Positions 1 through 9,177 of a DNA stretch of 64,000 bases are shown one piece after another; the stretch's first letter is position 1; the number at the start of each line of letters is the position of its first letter. The stretch is from Sphingobium sp. Cam5-1 (GTDB lineage Bacteria; Pseudomonadota; Alphaproteobacteria; Sphingomonadales; Sphingomonadaceae). The DNA is taken from NCBI RefSeq assembly GCF_015693305.1, contig NZ_CP065138.1:1426001-1490000 (forward strand), given 5' to 3'. The translations under genes and the position numbers were made by a program. The notes under the pieces are model-generated. The model was not told the DNA's origin, made no database searches, and was given only the letters and a program-made list of their open reading frames with translations.

Positions 1-30
1 GTAAAAGTCTTTCTATTCTGGACTTCCTTC

Positions 31-1983
31 ATGCTTTCAAACTTCCGCCGCTTCATCCACTCGAAATTCGGCGCCCTCTTCGCGCTCCTTTTCCTCGGCG
101 TCATCGCGGCGGCCTTCATCATGGGCGACGTCACGAGCGGCAAGTTTGGCACCTCTCTCGGCGGTGGCGGCGAAACGGTCGCGAAAGCAGGCGGCACCCG
201 GTTGACCCTGCCCCAGTTCCAGGAACGGGTTCAGCGCGTCTTCGAAAATGCCCGCCGCGCCACCCCGGGTCTTCAGATCGGTGATTTCCTCGCCCAAGGC
301 GCCGCTGGCCAGATTTATGATCAGCTTGTCGCCGCAATGACACTGAAGGAATATGCGAAGGATCAGGGCGTCCACATCTCCAAGCGCCTCGTCGATGCGC
401 AGATCGCTCAGATCCCCGCCTTTCAGGACGCCGCAGGCAGATTCAGCCAGGAAAATTTCCGCCAGCTTCTACTGCGCGAACGCATCACCGAACAGGCCCT
501 GCGCGAAGACATCACCCGCGAGATCCTGGAACGGCAGATGCTCGCTCCGCTCGGCCTGGGGGTAAAACTGCCGAACAGCGTCATACTGCCCTATGCCTCG
601 CTACTGCTGGAGGCGCGCCAGGGGACGATCGCTGCTGTCCCCGCCGCAGCCTTTGCGGACATTAAGGATCCCACGGACGCACAGCTCGCCACTTATTATC
701 AGCAGAATGCCGGGCGCTTCACCATCCCAGAGCAGCGCCGCATTCGCTACGCCGTGATCGATGGCGAACGCTTCGCGCAAGCCTCGCAGCCGACTGACGC
801 CGAAATTGCCGCATTCTATAATCAGAACAAAGCGAGCTATGCCGCCAAGGAAAGCCGCAATTTCGAGCAGCTCATCCTGCCCAGCGAAGCCGCCGCGAAG
901 ACGATCACAGAGCAGGTTAAGGGCGGCAAGTCGCTTGCAGCCGCTGCGCAAGGTGCGGGGCTGGAGGCGTCGGCGCTCATGGATCAAAGCCGTGAAAGCC
1001 TGACCACCACAACGTCCGCCACAATCGCAAATGCGGGCTTTGCGGCCAAGCAAGGCGAGCTTGTCGGCCCGATCCGGGGACCACTCGGATGGGTTCTGCT
1101 GCGCGTATCAAACGTTAAGACCGTTCCCGCGCGGCCGCTGTCAGCCGTGCGCGACGAAATCGCAACGACGCTCCGCTCGCAAAAGCAGAAGCGCTTGCTG
1201 AGCGAGTTCACCGGAAAGGTCGAAGATCAGATCGCCGATGGCGGCAGCTTTGAGGAAGTGGTGAAGGACAACGGCCTGAAGCTGGAAACAACGCCCTTCC
1301 TGATCGCCAACGGCAAGCAGGTCGAGGATCAGGCCTATCAGACTCCGGCTGATGTCCGTCCGCTCCTGGCTCCCGTGTTCCAGATGAGTCAGGACGATGA
1401 CGCGCAACTTGTGCCGGTCACGCCCGACCAGCGCTACGCTCTCGCCGCGCCCGCCGAGATTCGGGCCGCCGCGCCGCCGCCGCTGGAAAAGGTGAAGCCG
1501 CTGGTACTTGCCCAGTATAAGCTGGCGCAGGGCAACGCCAAGGCGAAGGCCGTGGCCGAGCAGATCCGCGCGAAGGTCGCCAAGGGCATGAAGCTTGCCG
1601 ATGCCGTGGCCCAGGCTGGCGTCCGCCTGCCCGCACCGCAGACCGTAGGCGGGCGTCGCGCCGATATCATGCGGGAAGGTCAGCGTCCCCCCGCGGAGGT
1701 CGCGATCCTGTTCTCCATGGCAACCAACAGCGTCAAGACGATGCCGATCGGTCAGGATCGCGGCTATTTCGTCGTGCAACTGAACGGTATCAAACATGGC
1801 GATGCGGGTGGCCAGACCGCTCTGCTTGATCAGGTCCGCAGCCAGCTTGGCGATGTCGTCGGCCAGGAATATGGGCAGCAGTTCGAACGGGCGGTCGAAA
1901 AGCAGCTTGGCGTAACCCGGAACCCGTCAGCTGTAGCCAGCGTCCAGCGTGCGCTTGCCAGCACCAATGGCGGCGCACAGTAA
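31..1983 (+). CDS. PpiD-like periplasmic folding factor (SurA_N / parvulin domains)
   Basis: Inner-membrane-anchored chaperone and peptidyl-prolyl isomerase that acts on proteins leaving the Sec translocon. The 650-aa product has a short cytoplasmic start, one membrane segment at about residues 13-34, a SurA_N-type chaperone region up to about residue 190, and a parvulin-type region around residues 235-365 with the conserved stretch ELVGPIRGPLGWVLLRV. A second charged helical region follows. Length and layout fit the PpiD/SurA_N_3 family, whose parvulin domain is often catalytically weak, so chaperone activity is more certain than isomerase activity. The ATG sits 30 bases into the window and nothing else lies upstream. 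The gene ends one base before the preferred trpE start, so the two are probably cotranscribed. Confidence 0.9.
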   Translation: MLSNFRRFIHSKFGALFALLFLGVIAAAFIMGDVTSGKFGTSLGGGGETVAKAGGTRLTLPQFQERVQRVFENARRATPGLQIGDFLAQGAAGQIYDQLVAAMTLKEYAKDQGVHISKRLVDAQIAQIPAFQDAAGRFSQENFRQLLLRERITEQALREDITREILERQMLAPLGLGVKLPNSVILPYASLLLEARQGTIAAVPAAAFADIKDPTDAQLATYYQQNAGRFTIPEQRRIRYAVIDGERFAQASQPTDAEIAAFYNQNKASYAAKESRNFEQLILPSEAAAKTITEQVKGGKSLAAAAQGAGLEASALMDQSRESLTTTTSATIANAGFAAKQGELVGPIRGPLGWVLLRVSNVKTVPARPLSAVRDEIATTLRSQKQKRLLSEFTGKVEDQIADGGSFEEVVKDNGLKLETTPFLIANGKQVEDQAYQTPADVRPLLAPVFQMSQDDDAQLVPVTPDQRYALAAPAEIRAAAPPPLEKVKPLVLAQYKLAQGNAKAKAVAEQIRAKVAKGMKLADAVAQAGVRLPAPQTVGGRRADIMREGQRPPAEVAILFSMATNSVKTMPIGQDRGYFVVQLNGIKHGDAGGQTALLDQVRSQLGDVVGQEYGQQFERAVEKQLGVTRNPSAVASVQRALASTNGGAQ

Positions 1984-1984
1984 C

Positions 1985-3508
1985 ATGGTTGCGGGCAGCG
2001 CAGGCAATGACGGGATAGCGGCCGCTCGCGGCGCACTGGCGGCTGGCAATTCGGCGCTGGTGTGGCGCCGCCAGATCGCGGACACGGACACGCCGATCTC
2101 CGCCGCGCTCAAGCTGTTTGTGGCCGATCGTGGCGACTTTCTGCTGGAATCGGTCGAAGGCGGTGCAGTTCGTGGCCGCTATAGCCTGATCGGCCTAGCC
2201 CCCGATCTGGTCTTCCGCGCGCAGGGACAGGCGGCTGAGATCAATCGCCACTGGGCGACGGACCCGCAGGCATTTGTTCCAGAAGCGGCGGATGCGCTTG
2301 ATGCCTTGCGAGCGCTGGTGGCGGAATGCCGGGCTGATCTTGACCCTGCGCTTCCCCCTGCCCTCGCCTGCTTGGTGGGCTATTTCGGTTATGAGACGGT
2401 CGGCCTTGTCGAAAAGCTGCCGCGCCCTGCGCCCAATCCGCTTGAACTGCCCGATATGCTGTTCGTGCGGCCGACCATCATCCTCGTCTTCGACCGGCTG
2501 GCCGATGCGCTGTATCTTGTCGCGCCGGTGTGGAAGGGCAGCTTCAGCGACGCCGACGCGGCGATCGCGCAGGCTTTGGAGCGGATCGATGCAACGGCTG
2601 CGCGTCTGGCGGCGCCCTTGCCGCATACGCCTGCTCCCCAGGACATTACCGATGTCGATGTGACCCCCGCGCTGGAGCCGGGTCGCTACAAGGCCATGGT
2701 CGAGCGGGCCAAGGACTATATTGTCGCTGGGGACATATTCCAGGTGGTACTTGCCCAGCGTTTCACCAGCCCTTTCACCCTTCCACCAATCTCGCTTTAT
2801 CGCGCACTGCGACGGATAAATCCTTCGCCTTTCCTCTATTATCTCGATCTGCCCGGATTCGCCCTGATCGGCTCCAGCCCCGAAATTCTGGTGCGTGCAC
2901 GGGATGGTGAAGTCACCATCCGCCCGATCGCGGGAACACGGCCACGGGGCAAAAATGCTGTCGAAGATGCTGCCAATCGCGAAAGCCTGCTCGCCGATCC
3001 CAAGGAACGAGCAGAACATCTGATGCTGCTCGATCTTGGGCGCAACGATGTGGGCCGGGTCGCCACTGCCGGGTCAGTGACGGTAACCGACAGCTATACG
3101 GTCGAATTTTACAGCCACGTCATGCACATCGTGTCGAATGTCGTCGGCCGCCTTTCGCCGGACAAGGATGCGCTGGACGCCCTCTTCGCGGGCTTCCCGG
3201 CAGGCACGGTTTCGGGCGCACCGAAGGTGCGCGCTTGCGAGATCATCGCGGAACTGGAGCCGGAGACGCGCGGCGCCTATGCAGGCGGCGTCGGCTATTT
3301 CGGACCCGACGGCAATATGGACAGCTGCATCGTGTTACGCACCGCCGTGCTCAAGGATGGCATCATGCACGTCCAGGCAGGCGCGGGCATCGTTGCCGAC
3401 TCCACGCCGGAATATGAGCAGCGCGAATGCGAGGCGAAGAGTGGCGCACTCCTCGCGGCAGCGCGGGAAGCCGTCGATCTCGCGCGGCAGGCTGGCTTTG
3501 GGCAATAA
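1985..3508 (+). CDS. trpE: Anthranilate synthase component I
   Basis: Converts chorismate to anthranilate with ammonia supplied by TrpG, the first committed step of tryptophan synthesis. The sequence shows the LLES element at about residues 53-56 that forms part of the tryptophan feedback site, and the chorismate-binding domain with RPIAGTRPRG, LGRNDVGRV and the GAPK motif near residue 410. The 507-aa length is usual. The frame is open back to 1949, but the ATG at 1985 lies just after the upstream stop and avoids overlap, so it is preferred. No trpG, trpD or trpC follows: a convergent DUF4242 gene starts at the next base and a degraded island lies beyond it. Confidence 0.95.
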   Translation: MVAGSAGNDGIAAARGALAAGNSALVWRRQIADTDTPISAALKLFVADRGDFLLESVEGGAVRGRYSLIGLAPDLVFRAQGQAAEINRHWATDPQAFVPEAADALDALRALVAECRADLDPALPPALACLVGYFGYETVGLVEKLPRPAPNPLELPDMLFVRPTIILVFDRLADALYLVAPVWKGSFSDADAAIAQALERIDATAARLAAPLPHTPAPQDITDVDVTPALEPGRYKAMVERAKDYIVAGDIFQVVLAQRFTSPFTLPPISLYRALRRINPSPFLYYLDLPGFALIGSSPEILVRARDGEVTIRPIAGTRPRGKNAVEDAANRESLLADPKERAEHLMLLDLGRNDVGRVATAGSVTVTDSYTVEFYSHVMHIVSNVVGRLSPDKDALDALFAGFPAGTVSGAPKVRACEIIAELEPETRGAYAGGVGYFGPDGNMDSCIVLRTAVLKDGIMHVQAGAGIVADSTPEYEQRECEAKSGALLAAAREAVDLARQAGFGQ

Positions 3509-3781
3509 CTACTCGGCCGTAGTTGGATCAATCGTCGACCGCACTCTGGCGATGCTGTTGGCAGGAAGCCCCGCAAGCTCGGCATGCTGTCGGATCAACT
3601 CTTCGCTGGGCGCGCGGTAGAGACAATAGATCTTGTCATCCGTCACATAGCTGTGGACCCACTGTATCTCGGGTCCAAGTTCGCGCAGCACATTACACGA
3701 ACCTTGTGACGCGTTCCTGAGCTCATCGCCCCGCAGCCTTCCCGCGCCGGGCATCTCTCTTTCTATCACGAACTGCGGCAT
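3509..3781 (-). CDS. DUF4242 domain protein
   Basis: Small 90-aa protein of the DUF4242 family (nickel-responsive SCO4226-like fold), recognised from the start MPQFVIERE, the segment QWVHSYVTDDKIYCLYRAPSEE and the ending LPANSIARVRSTIDP. Biochemical function is not established for most members. The frame also opens at 3793, but that upstream ATG lies inside a GGAGGT ribosome site placed 4 bases before the ATG at 3781, so 3781 is the better start. The gene converges on trpE with no bases between the two stops. It is the last intact gene before the degraded island. Confidence 0.8.
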   Translation of the reverse strand: MPQFVIEREMPGAGRLRGDELRNASQGSCNVLRELGPEIQWVHSYVTDDKIYCLYRAPSEELIRQHAELAGLPANSIARVRSTIDPTTAE

Positions 3782-3849
3782 GACCACCTCCATGCGTGAA
3801 GAGCGCCGAATCTATGCCTGTGTGCGGCGCGAGTCCATAACGACACTAA

Positions 3850-4875
3850 CGGCCTCGCCATCCGCCAAACGCGCGGCGTTTCAGTCGCGCTACACGTGCA
3901 GACACTGGCTGGTTGCGGCAGCACCCCGAACTGTCGGAACGCCTCGTTCCCGTCGCCGGGCTAATATCGAGCGAAGAGGTCAATGGTGCGCGTGCCGATT
4001 GGCAGCAGGCTTGCGACGTTCTTCACGCGCATGTCAGCGCGAGGGTCAAGGAAGTAGAGCGGGTCGCGCGCATCCATCGCGATCCGTTTGAACCAATTCT
4101 GCCGATCTTGGAAGCACCAAGCCCTGTCGCAGAATACCTCAAGATCGCGGAAGAGATATTGAAGCATCGGCCCGATGATCTGCGCTATTCGCGCGCGGCT
4201 GCTGAGGCGGTTCGATCATATCTCATTATCCGATTTGGGCTTCACCTTGGTCTGCGGCAAAAGAATTTGCGGCAGCTTCTCGTGTGTCCACGTAGGCATC
4301 TGCCCCGTTCCGAACGGCAGCTCGAAACTTTGAAACGCGGAGAACTCCGCTGGAGCAGTCGAGACCACGGATGGGAGGTCGTCGTCCCCGCCGTTGCATT
4401 TAAGAACGCCCATTCCTCCTTCTTCGGAGGAAAGCCGTTCAAGCTGCTGTTGCCAGATTTGGGCAACCTATACGATCACATCGACGCCTACTTGGAACGG
4501 CATCGCCGTGTCCTGCTCAATCAAGCCGATGATCCCTGCACTTTTTTCGTGAAGACGGTGAAGAAAACCAGCAAGGACGCCTCATACGATCAAAATACAT
4601 TCTATGAAGCGTGGCGTTTGATCATTCAACGCTACGGGATTTTCAACCCTTATACCGGGCGCGGAGCCATCCGGGGGTTGCTGCCGCACGGCCCTCACAA
4701 TGTGCGGGATGTTCTCGCGACCCATATCCTGAAACAGACAGGCTCTTACGAGCAAGCCAGTTATGCCATTCAGGACACGCCAGAGATGGTCGCTAAACAT
4801 TACGGACGCTTTCTTCCGCAGGATAAAGCCGCGATGGCCGCGCAAATTCTCAATCGGGTTTGGGAGGCCGCTTGA
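3850..4875 (+). pseudogene. Tyrosine recombinase, C-terminal part (5' truncated)
   Basis: The reading frame is open after a stop at 3847-3849, and protein-like sequence begins near RRFSRATRADTGWLRQHPEL. A TTG at 3913 is the first possible start of any length and gives 320 aa. The catalytic domain of a tyrosine recombinase is recognisable: a box I arginine in the LGLRQKNLRQL region, the HNVRD box II (H-x-x-R), and a final tyrosine in VAKHYGRF. The usual Gly-His of box III is replaced by QDTPE. The N-terminal DNA-binding part is missing. This could instead be a short-form recombinase using the TTG start, so calling it a pseudogene is an inference. It is a different subfamily from the integrase beside tRNA-Ala. 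Confidence 0.6.
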
Positions 4876-4937
4876 GTGCGTCGTGGCGCGGCCGGGCGTG
4901 TGGCGTTATCGTCACAGGCGGGGCTCTACCAATGACC

Positions 4938-5075
4938 TCTAGACCTTGCGAGACAATGCCCCATTGAACCGATCCAGACCCCTGTGAGACAGTCTATGCC
5001 CAGCGGAGGGCTGTCTCACGGGGGCAAGGCCATGTGAGAGAACGGGGTCTCACCATTCTCAAATGGATCGGCGAC
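4938..5075. repeat. Cluster of nested inverted repeats around GTGAGACA
   Basis: Within the 278-base spacer before hsdM there is a 14-base inverted repeat at 4979-4992 and 5011-5024 (CCCCTGTGAGACAG against CTGTCTCACGGGGG, one mismatch, 18-base loop). Nearby are GTGAGA/TCTCAC arms at about 5034-5055, CAATG/CATTG around 4955-4967 and CCATT/AATGG at about 5055-5068. The core GTGAGAC recurs in both orientations. The pattern resembles the multiple recombinase-binding sites at a transposon end or an att region, but no transposase is present. Confidence 0.6.
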
Positions 5076-5153
5076 TTATTATCGACAAATCAGGCTCGGC
5101 CGCCCCATAAGAGCGGCATCGGGATCGGCATTGGCCATCAAAGGGGGAAATCA

Positions 5154-5725
5154 TTGTCAGTTGACCTTCAGGACCTGTCGCGGCGTCTGTTCAAGACCGC
5201 CGAGCAGCTATGGACCAACACCGCGCTGCGTCCTGACCAGTATGCCCAGCCCGTCCTTGCCCTGATCGCGCTGCGGCAGATGGAGGCCCGGTTCGATCTG
5301 GTCCACTCCGATCTGTCGAAGACCTTCACGGGCCGCCTGAAGCCCACGCCACAGGATTACCACGGGCACGGCGCGGTGTTCCTGCCCGATCATGCCCGCT
5401 TCTCCTACCTGCTGGGCCTGCCGGAAACGGAGAACCTGGCCGAGGCGCTGAATGCCGCGATGGAGGCCATCACCGAACATAACCCTGACCTCGCCGGTGT
5501 GCTGCCTCGCGGTTATGGCGCGCTGCCCAGTAGCGTGCTGCGCGAAGTGCTGCGGCTCCTGTCAACCCCGGTCGTTATGTCGCCGTTGCGCCGGGCGAGC
5601 AGGTGGAGGACGAGGACTTCCGCGGGCGGCTGGCTGCCTTGCAGGAGGAACTGGAAGGGCTGAACGCCGAGGCGGCGCGCTTGCAGGATGTGATCGCGGC
5701 GAATGTAGCCGAGGTGCTAGCGTGA
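5154..5725 (+). pseudogene. hsdM: Type I methyltransferase subunit HsdM, internally deleted
   Basis: The N-terminal ~135 residues of HsdM start at TTG 5154 behind a strong AGGGGG site and read VDLQDLSRRLFKTAEQLW to VLREVLRLLS. The frame is then lost and runs out at 5663. The true C-terminus resumes in another frame at about 5561 (VNPGRYVAVAPGEQVEDEDF) and ends at the TGA at 5723-5725. The whole catalytic core, including the SAM-binding and NPPF/Y motifs, is missing. A single internal deletion of roughly 1 kb, judged from usual HsdM length, explains both parts. The C-terminus still overlaps hsdS by four bases, so the original operon order is preserved. Confidence 0.85.
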
Positions 5726-6265
5726 GTGATTGGCCCAGCTTTACCATTGAAGACCTCTGCGTTTCCGTTGTCGATTGCGTGAACCGCACCGCTCCGGTTG
5801 TCGAAGGGCCGATCCTCGACACACCCGATGGCCCGCTGCCGGAGGGTTGGACTTGGGGTGCTTTTCGCGATCTTGCTCGCGAGGTGCGCCAAACGGTGTC
5901 GCCAGACGATGTGCCTCCCGACACTCCGTATGTTGGACTGGAACACATGCCGCGACGGTCATTCACGCTTGATCAGCATGGGCAGGCCGAGGAGGTCTCA
6001 AGCCTGAAATCGCGTTTCCAGCGAAGCGATATTCTGTTCGGGAAAATCCGCCCCTATTTTCACAAAGTGGTCTGGGCGGGCTTCGATGGCGTGTCATCGA
6101 CCGATGCCATTGTTTGGCGTCCTGTTGCTGGCCTCGCTGCGCAAGCACTGGCCACCGCATCCAGCGATGCTTTCGTGGCCTATTCGGTGCAGACCTCCAA
6201 CGGAACAAAGATGCCCCGCGCCAAGGGCGCACGGCTTGGCATGCTGCCAACGACATTCCGTAGCC
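5722..6265 (+). pseudogene. hsdS: Type I specificity subunit HsdS, truncated after first target domain
   Basis: Starts with GTG at 5722, overlapping the hsdM stop as GTGA. It reads SDWPSFTIEDLCV and then the first target-recognition domain with PEGWTWGAFRDLA, YVGLEHM, SDILFGKIRPYFHKVV and FVAYSVQTSNGTKMPRAKG, a typical end of the first domain. The second target domain and the spacer helices are gone. After about 6245-6265 the frame reads nonsense to a stop near 6336, while an hsdR-like frame takes over. The N-terminal half is well preserved, so the loss looks like a deletion rather than slow decay. Confidence 0.85.
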
Positions 6266-6266
6266 G

Positions 6267-7920
6267 CCGCAAAATTTCATCACGCGTGCTGTTGCTGAAC
6301 TCGGCGAGGTCGTCAGCGGTAGCCGCGCCCATCTGAAAGAGTTGCTGGCAGGCAATGAACGCTATGTGTTCAGCCTGATCCAGAAGTTCAGCACGGCGGA
6401 CAAAGAACCCATGTCTATGCTGTCCGAACGTTCGGACATCATCGTGATGACCGACGAGGCCCATCGCAGCCAGTATGACCAGCTTGCCGCCAATATGCGC
6501 GCCGCGCTGCCCAATGCTTCCTTCATCGGCTTTACCGGCACCCCGCTAATCCAAGGCGAGGAAAGCCGCACCCGCGAGGTGTTCGGCGATTATGTGTCCG
6601 TCTATGATTTCGCCCAGTCGGTGCGGGACGGGGCGACCGTTCCCCTGTTCTACGAGGCGAGAAAGCCGGAGTTGCAGCTTAACACCGATGAATTGCGGGA
6701 AGAGCTGGACACCCTGCTCGACGAGGCCATGCTGGACGAGGAACAGGAAAAGAAGCTCAGCCAACAGTTCGGGCGGCAATATACGCTCATCACCGCGCCC
6801 GACCGGCTGGACAAGGTGGCCGAAGACGTGGCGCTACACTTCGCCATGCGGGGCTATCGCGGCAAGGCGATGTTCGTCGCCATCGACAAGGCAACCGCCG
6901 TCGCCATGCACGATCGGGTCAAGGCCGAGGTCGCTCGCCTGATCGCAAAGGACGAGGAACGGCTGAAAGTCGCCCATGAGGCGGAAGGCGCGACGATTGC
7001 CGAGCGGCTGATGTGGCTCCGCGAACTCGATATGGCGGTGGTGGTCAGCCAGAGCCAGAACGAAATCGACGACCTGCGCAAGAAGGGCCTCGACATCCTG
7101 CCGCACCGAGAGCGGGTGCAACGGGAAGACCTTGAAGCCAAGTTCAAAGACCCAGACGATCCGCTGCGGCTGGTGTTCGTGTGTGCCATGTGGATCACCG
7201 GCTTTGACGTGCCCACCATCGGCACCGTCTATCTCGACAAGCCGATGAAGAACCACACACTGATGCAGACCATCGCGCGGGCCAACCGCCGGGCCGAGGG
7301 CAAGACATCCGGCGTCATCGTCGATTATGTCGGCGTGTTCCAGAACCTCCAGAAGGCGCTCGCCATCTATGCAGGTGGCGGGGGTGAGGAAACACCGATC
7401 AAGGACAAGGAAGCCCTTGTTGCCACCCTTGAAGATGCGCTGGGATCGGTTCGGGCCTTCGTTCAGCCGTTAGGCGTTGAACCGGACGCCATCATGACGG
7501 TGCGCGATTTTGACCGGCTGCGGCTCATAAATCAGGCCGTTGAAATCTTGATCGCGCCCGACGAGCGCCGCCGCGAGTTCCTGCGCCTGACCGCTGCCGT
7601 CACCAAAGCATACAAGGCGCTGCTACCCGATGAGCGGGCCGCGCCCTTTCTCAGGCCGGTCGCCGTGTTCCATACCCTGTCCGACGCGGTGAAGGCAAAG
7701 TTGGGGCCGGTCGATATATCCGCCATCTCCGCTCGCATCGCCGAACTGCTCGACGAGAAGCTGGAGGGCGTCGCGATCCTGACACCTATCGTCGAAGGCG
7801 ATACCGCTAAGGGTCGCGTGGACCTGTCCGGCATCGACTTCGACAAGCTGGCCGACCTCTTTGCCACCAGCCCGAAAGTCACCGCCGAAACGCTCCGCGA
7901 GGGAGCAGAGGAGAAAGCCT
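6267..7920 (+). pseudogene. hsdR: Type I restriction subunit HsdR, central fragment
   Basis: Translocase part of a type I restriction enzyme. The frame opens after a stop at 6261 and is hsdR-like from about NFITRAVAEL; a TTG at 6342 gives the longest usable ORF. It contains the DEAH box (TDEAH), GFTGTPL, RLVFVCAMWITGFDVPT and the helicase motif VI region QTIARANRR. The N-terminal nuclease domain and Walker A motif are absent. At about 7920 the sequence leaves hsdR (after ETLREGAEEKA) and becomes the antisense of an integrase, so the C-terminus is missing too. The protein cannot be functional for restriction. Confidence 0.9.
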
Positions 7921-8813
7921 TCGCAGGCGGCCTTGGTCAACGTCGCCATGGGTGTTTCGGAACCGAAGAACGCCAAGATATGCTTCATTTCCGCGCGGTA
8001 GCGATCCTTGGTCTTTTCGGTCTGGCCCTTACGAAAGATCGTGTCCAAATAGGCTTGCTGCACATCGCCGAAGGTTGGCCCCTGACGCGCAGGTAAGGAC
8101 GGCGCATAGACCGGAGAAGCCACGACAGGCTCCAGAAAGGCAACGTCATCAAACCCCTTGGAATAATCCCCGTCCAGATGGCGGCGCTCCATCTGGGCAA
8201 TCTGCAAGGCAGCGCGACGAACCAACTCCCGAAGCAACTGCGCCTCCGGCGAAAGGAAATCAGCGCGCATACCCGCTTTGCTCAGCAGATCAGTTTCGAT
8301 TGACTGGACGAGCCGCATCGTCCCGGCATCTTCCGAAGATCGAAACATTGCGATGCGGTCTTCGATCTCCATCACATATTCATCTCGGCGCTGGGCATCC
8401 ATCGCCTGATCGGGAGGCAAGGCGTCCAATTCCGACCGTGCCGCCAACAGGTACTCTCGCGCTAGTCGCCGGGCATCCAAATCGGTCAGCAAGGGCAGAG
8501 AGGGATCGGTGGGCCGAACCGGGGCGGACGTGCGCGACCGGACGATGATCCCCTGTTCGTTTGCCGCTGAATGGCTGATCCGTTCGCGCGCCTCATGGAT
8601 TTCGCGTTCAGCGGCCTGAACCGCGAGATGATATTTGCGCTCATGCTGGCGCGCAGGCTCTCCGGCGTCTTTCCACGCGGACACCCCCAGCGATTTGTTG
8701 TAATCCGACCGGCCCAGATGCGCGGCTACGTCATCGGGAAAGCGCCTGCGATAGTAGAGATTTCGGCTGCCCGCCCGTTCAACGACATATGGCGGTTTTG
8801 GCATGTCTTCCAT
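7921..8813 (-). pseudogene. Tyrosine integrase, N-terminal part (3' truncated)
   Basis: Starts at 8813 (or the ATG at 8804) with [25 protein letters not shown], the DUF6538 N-terminal domain of phage-type integrases. A core-binding helical domain follows from about residue 245 (GPTFGDVQQAYLDTIF). After about residue 296 (SETPMATLTKA) the frame reads the antisense of hsdR, so the catalytic domain with its R-H-R-Y residues is missing. The ORF formally continues to 7623, but that part is a shadow of hsdR. The start lies 89 bases from the 3' end of tRNA-Ala in the same orientation, the normal position for an integrase using that tRNA as its attachment site. Confidence 0.85.
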
Positions 8814-8823
8814 AGCCCTGTGT

Positions 8824-8837
8824 TACACATTGGTGTA
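8824..8837. promoter_or_regulatory. Palindrome upstream of the integrase fragment
   Basis: TACAC and GTGTA arms separated by four bases lie 10 bases upstream of the integrase start at 8813. Between them and the tRNA are a further inverted pair (GATTTC/GAAATC, about 8861-8884) and repeated CGCAG. The position suits an integrase operator or excisionase site. This is inferred from placement only. Confidence 0.35.
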
Positions 8838-8902
8838 GCAAAGAGGCAAGAAAAGCCGCAGATTTCCGCCGATTGGCAGAAATCCGCAGGTTTTGGGAAA
8901 AT

Positions 8903-8978
<76 letters not shown>

Positions 8979-9078
8979 GAAGGAGCGCTGCCTATAAGCG
9001 AGCGGAGATTCGCTTGCAACGGGCTTTTTCGGAAAAGGTCGGCCTTGCAGCAACATCGGCAGCACGGTGCGGAAGAGC

Positions 9079-9100
9079 GATGTTACCCGGACGTAACATC
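9079..9100. promoter_or_regulatory. Perfect 8-bp-arm palindrome between tRNA-Ala and the DUF2171 gene
   Basis: GATGTTAC and GTAACATC are separated by six bases. The site lies about 100 bases upstream of both the tRNA 5' end (minus) and the DUF2171 start (plus). It has no T-run, so a terminator is unlikely. A dimeric repressor or activator operator is plausible; the regulator is not identifiable from this window. Confidence 0.45.
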
Positions 9101-9177
9101 CGGAACGATGCGCCCTGCTGCTCATTAGTGATGCAACGGCGTTTAGGCCGTAGCAACAGCAGCCAAGGAGAAGGACG

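Larger units (their letters stand above)
3794..8902. mobile_element. Degraded integrative island between DUF4242 and tRNA-Ala
   Basis: A block of about 5 kb in which every protein-coding gene is broken. It holds a C-terminal tyrosine recombinase piece, a cluster of inverted repeats, remnants of hsdM, hsdS and hsdR, and an N-terminal integrase piece reading away from the 3' end of tRNA-Ala. An integrase placed directly downstream of a tRNA 3' end is the usual layout of a tRNA-targeted island. I did not find a second copy of the tRNA 3' end on the far side, so the left border is an estimate set by the last intact gene. Confidence 0.7.

Noticed and set aside
7623..7920. C-terminal part of the 396-aa minus ORF, taken as an integrase catalytic domain
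   Set aside because: This part is the antisense of hsdR and contains none of the integrase catalytic residues.
9101..9150. Possible EcfG-type promoter (GGAAC ... CGTT) upstream of the DUF2171 gene
   Set aside because: The spacing between the two elements is about 33 bases instead of 16-17.
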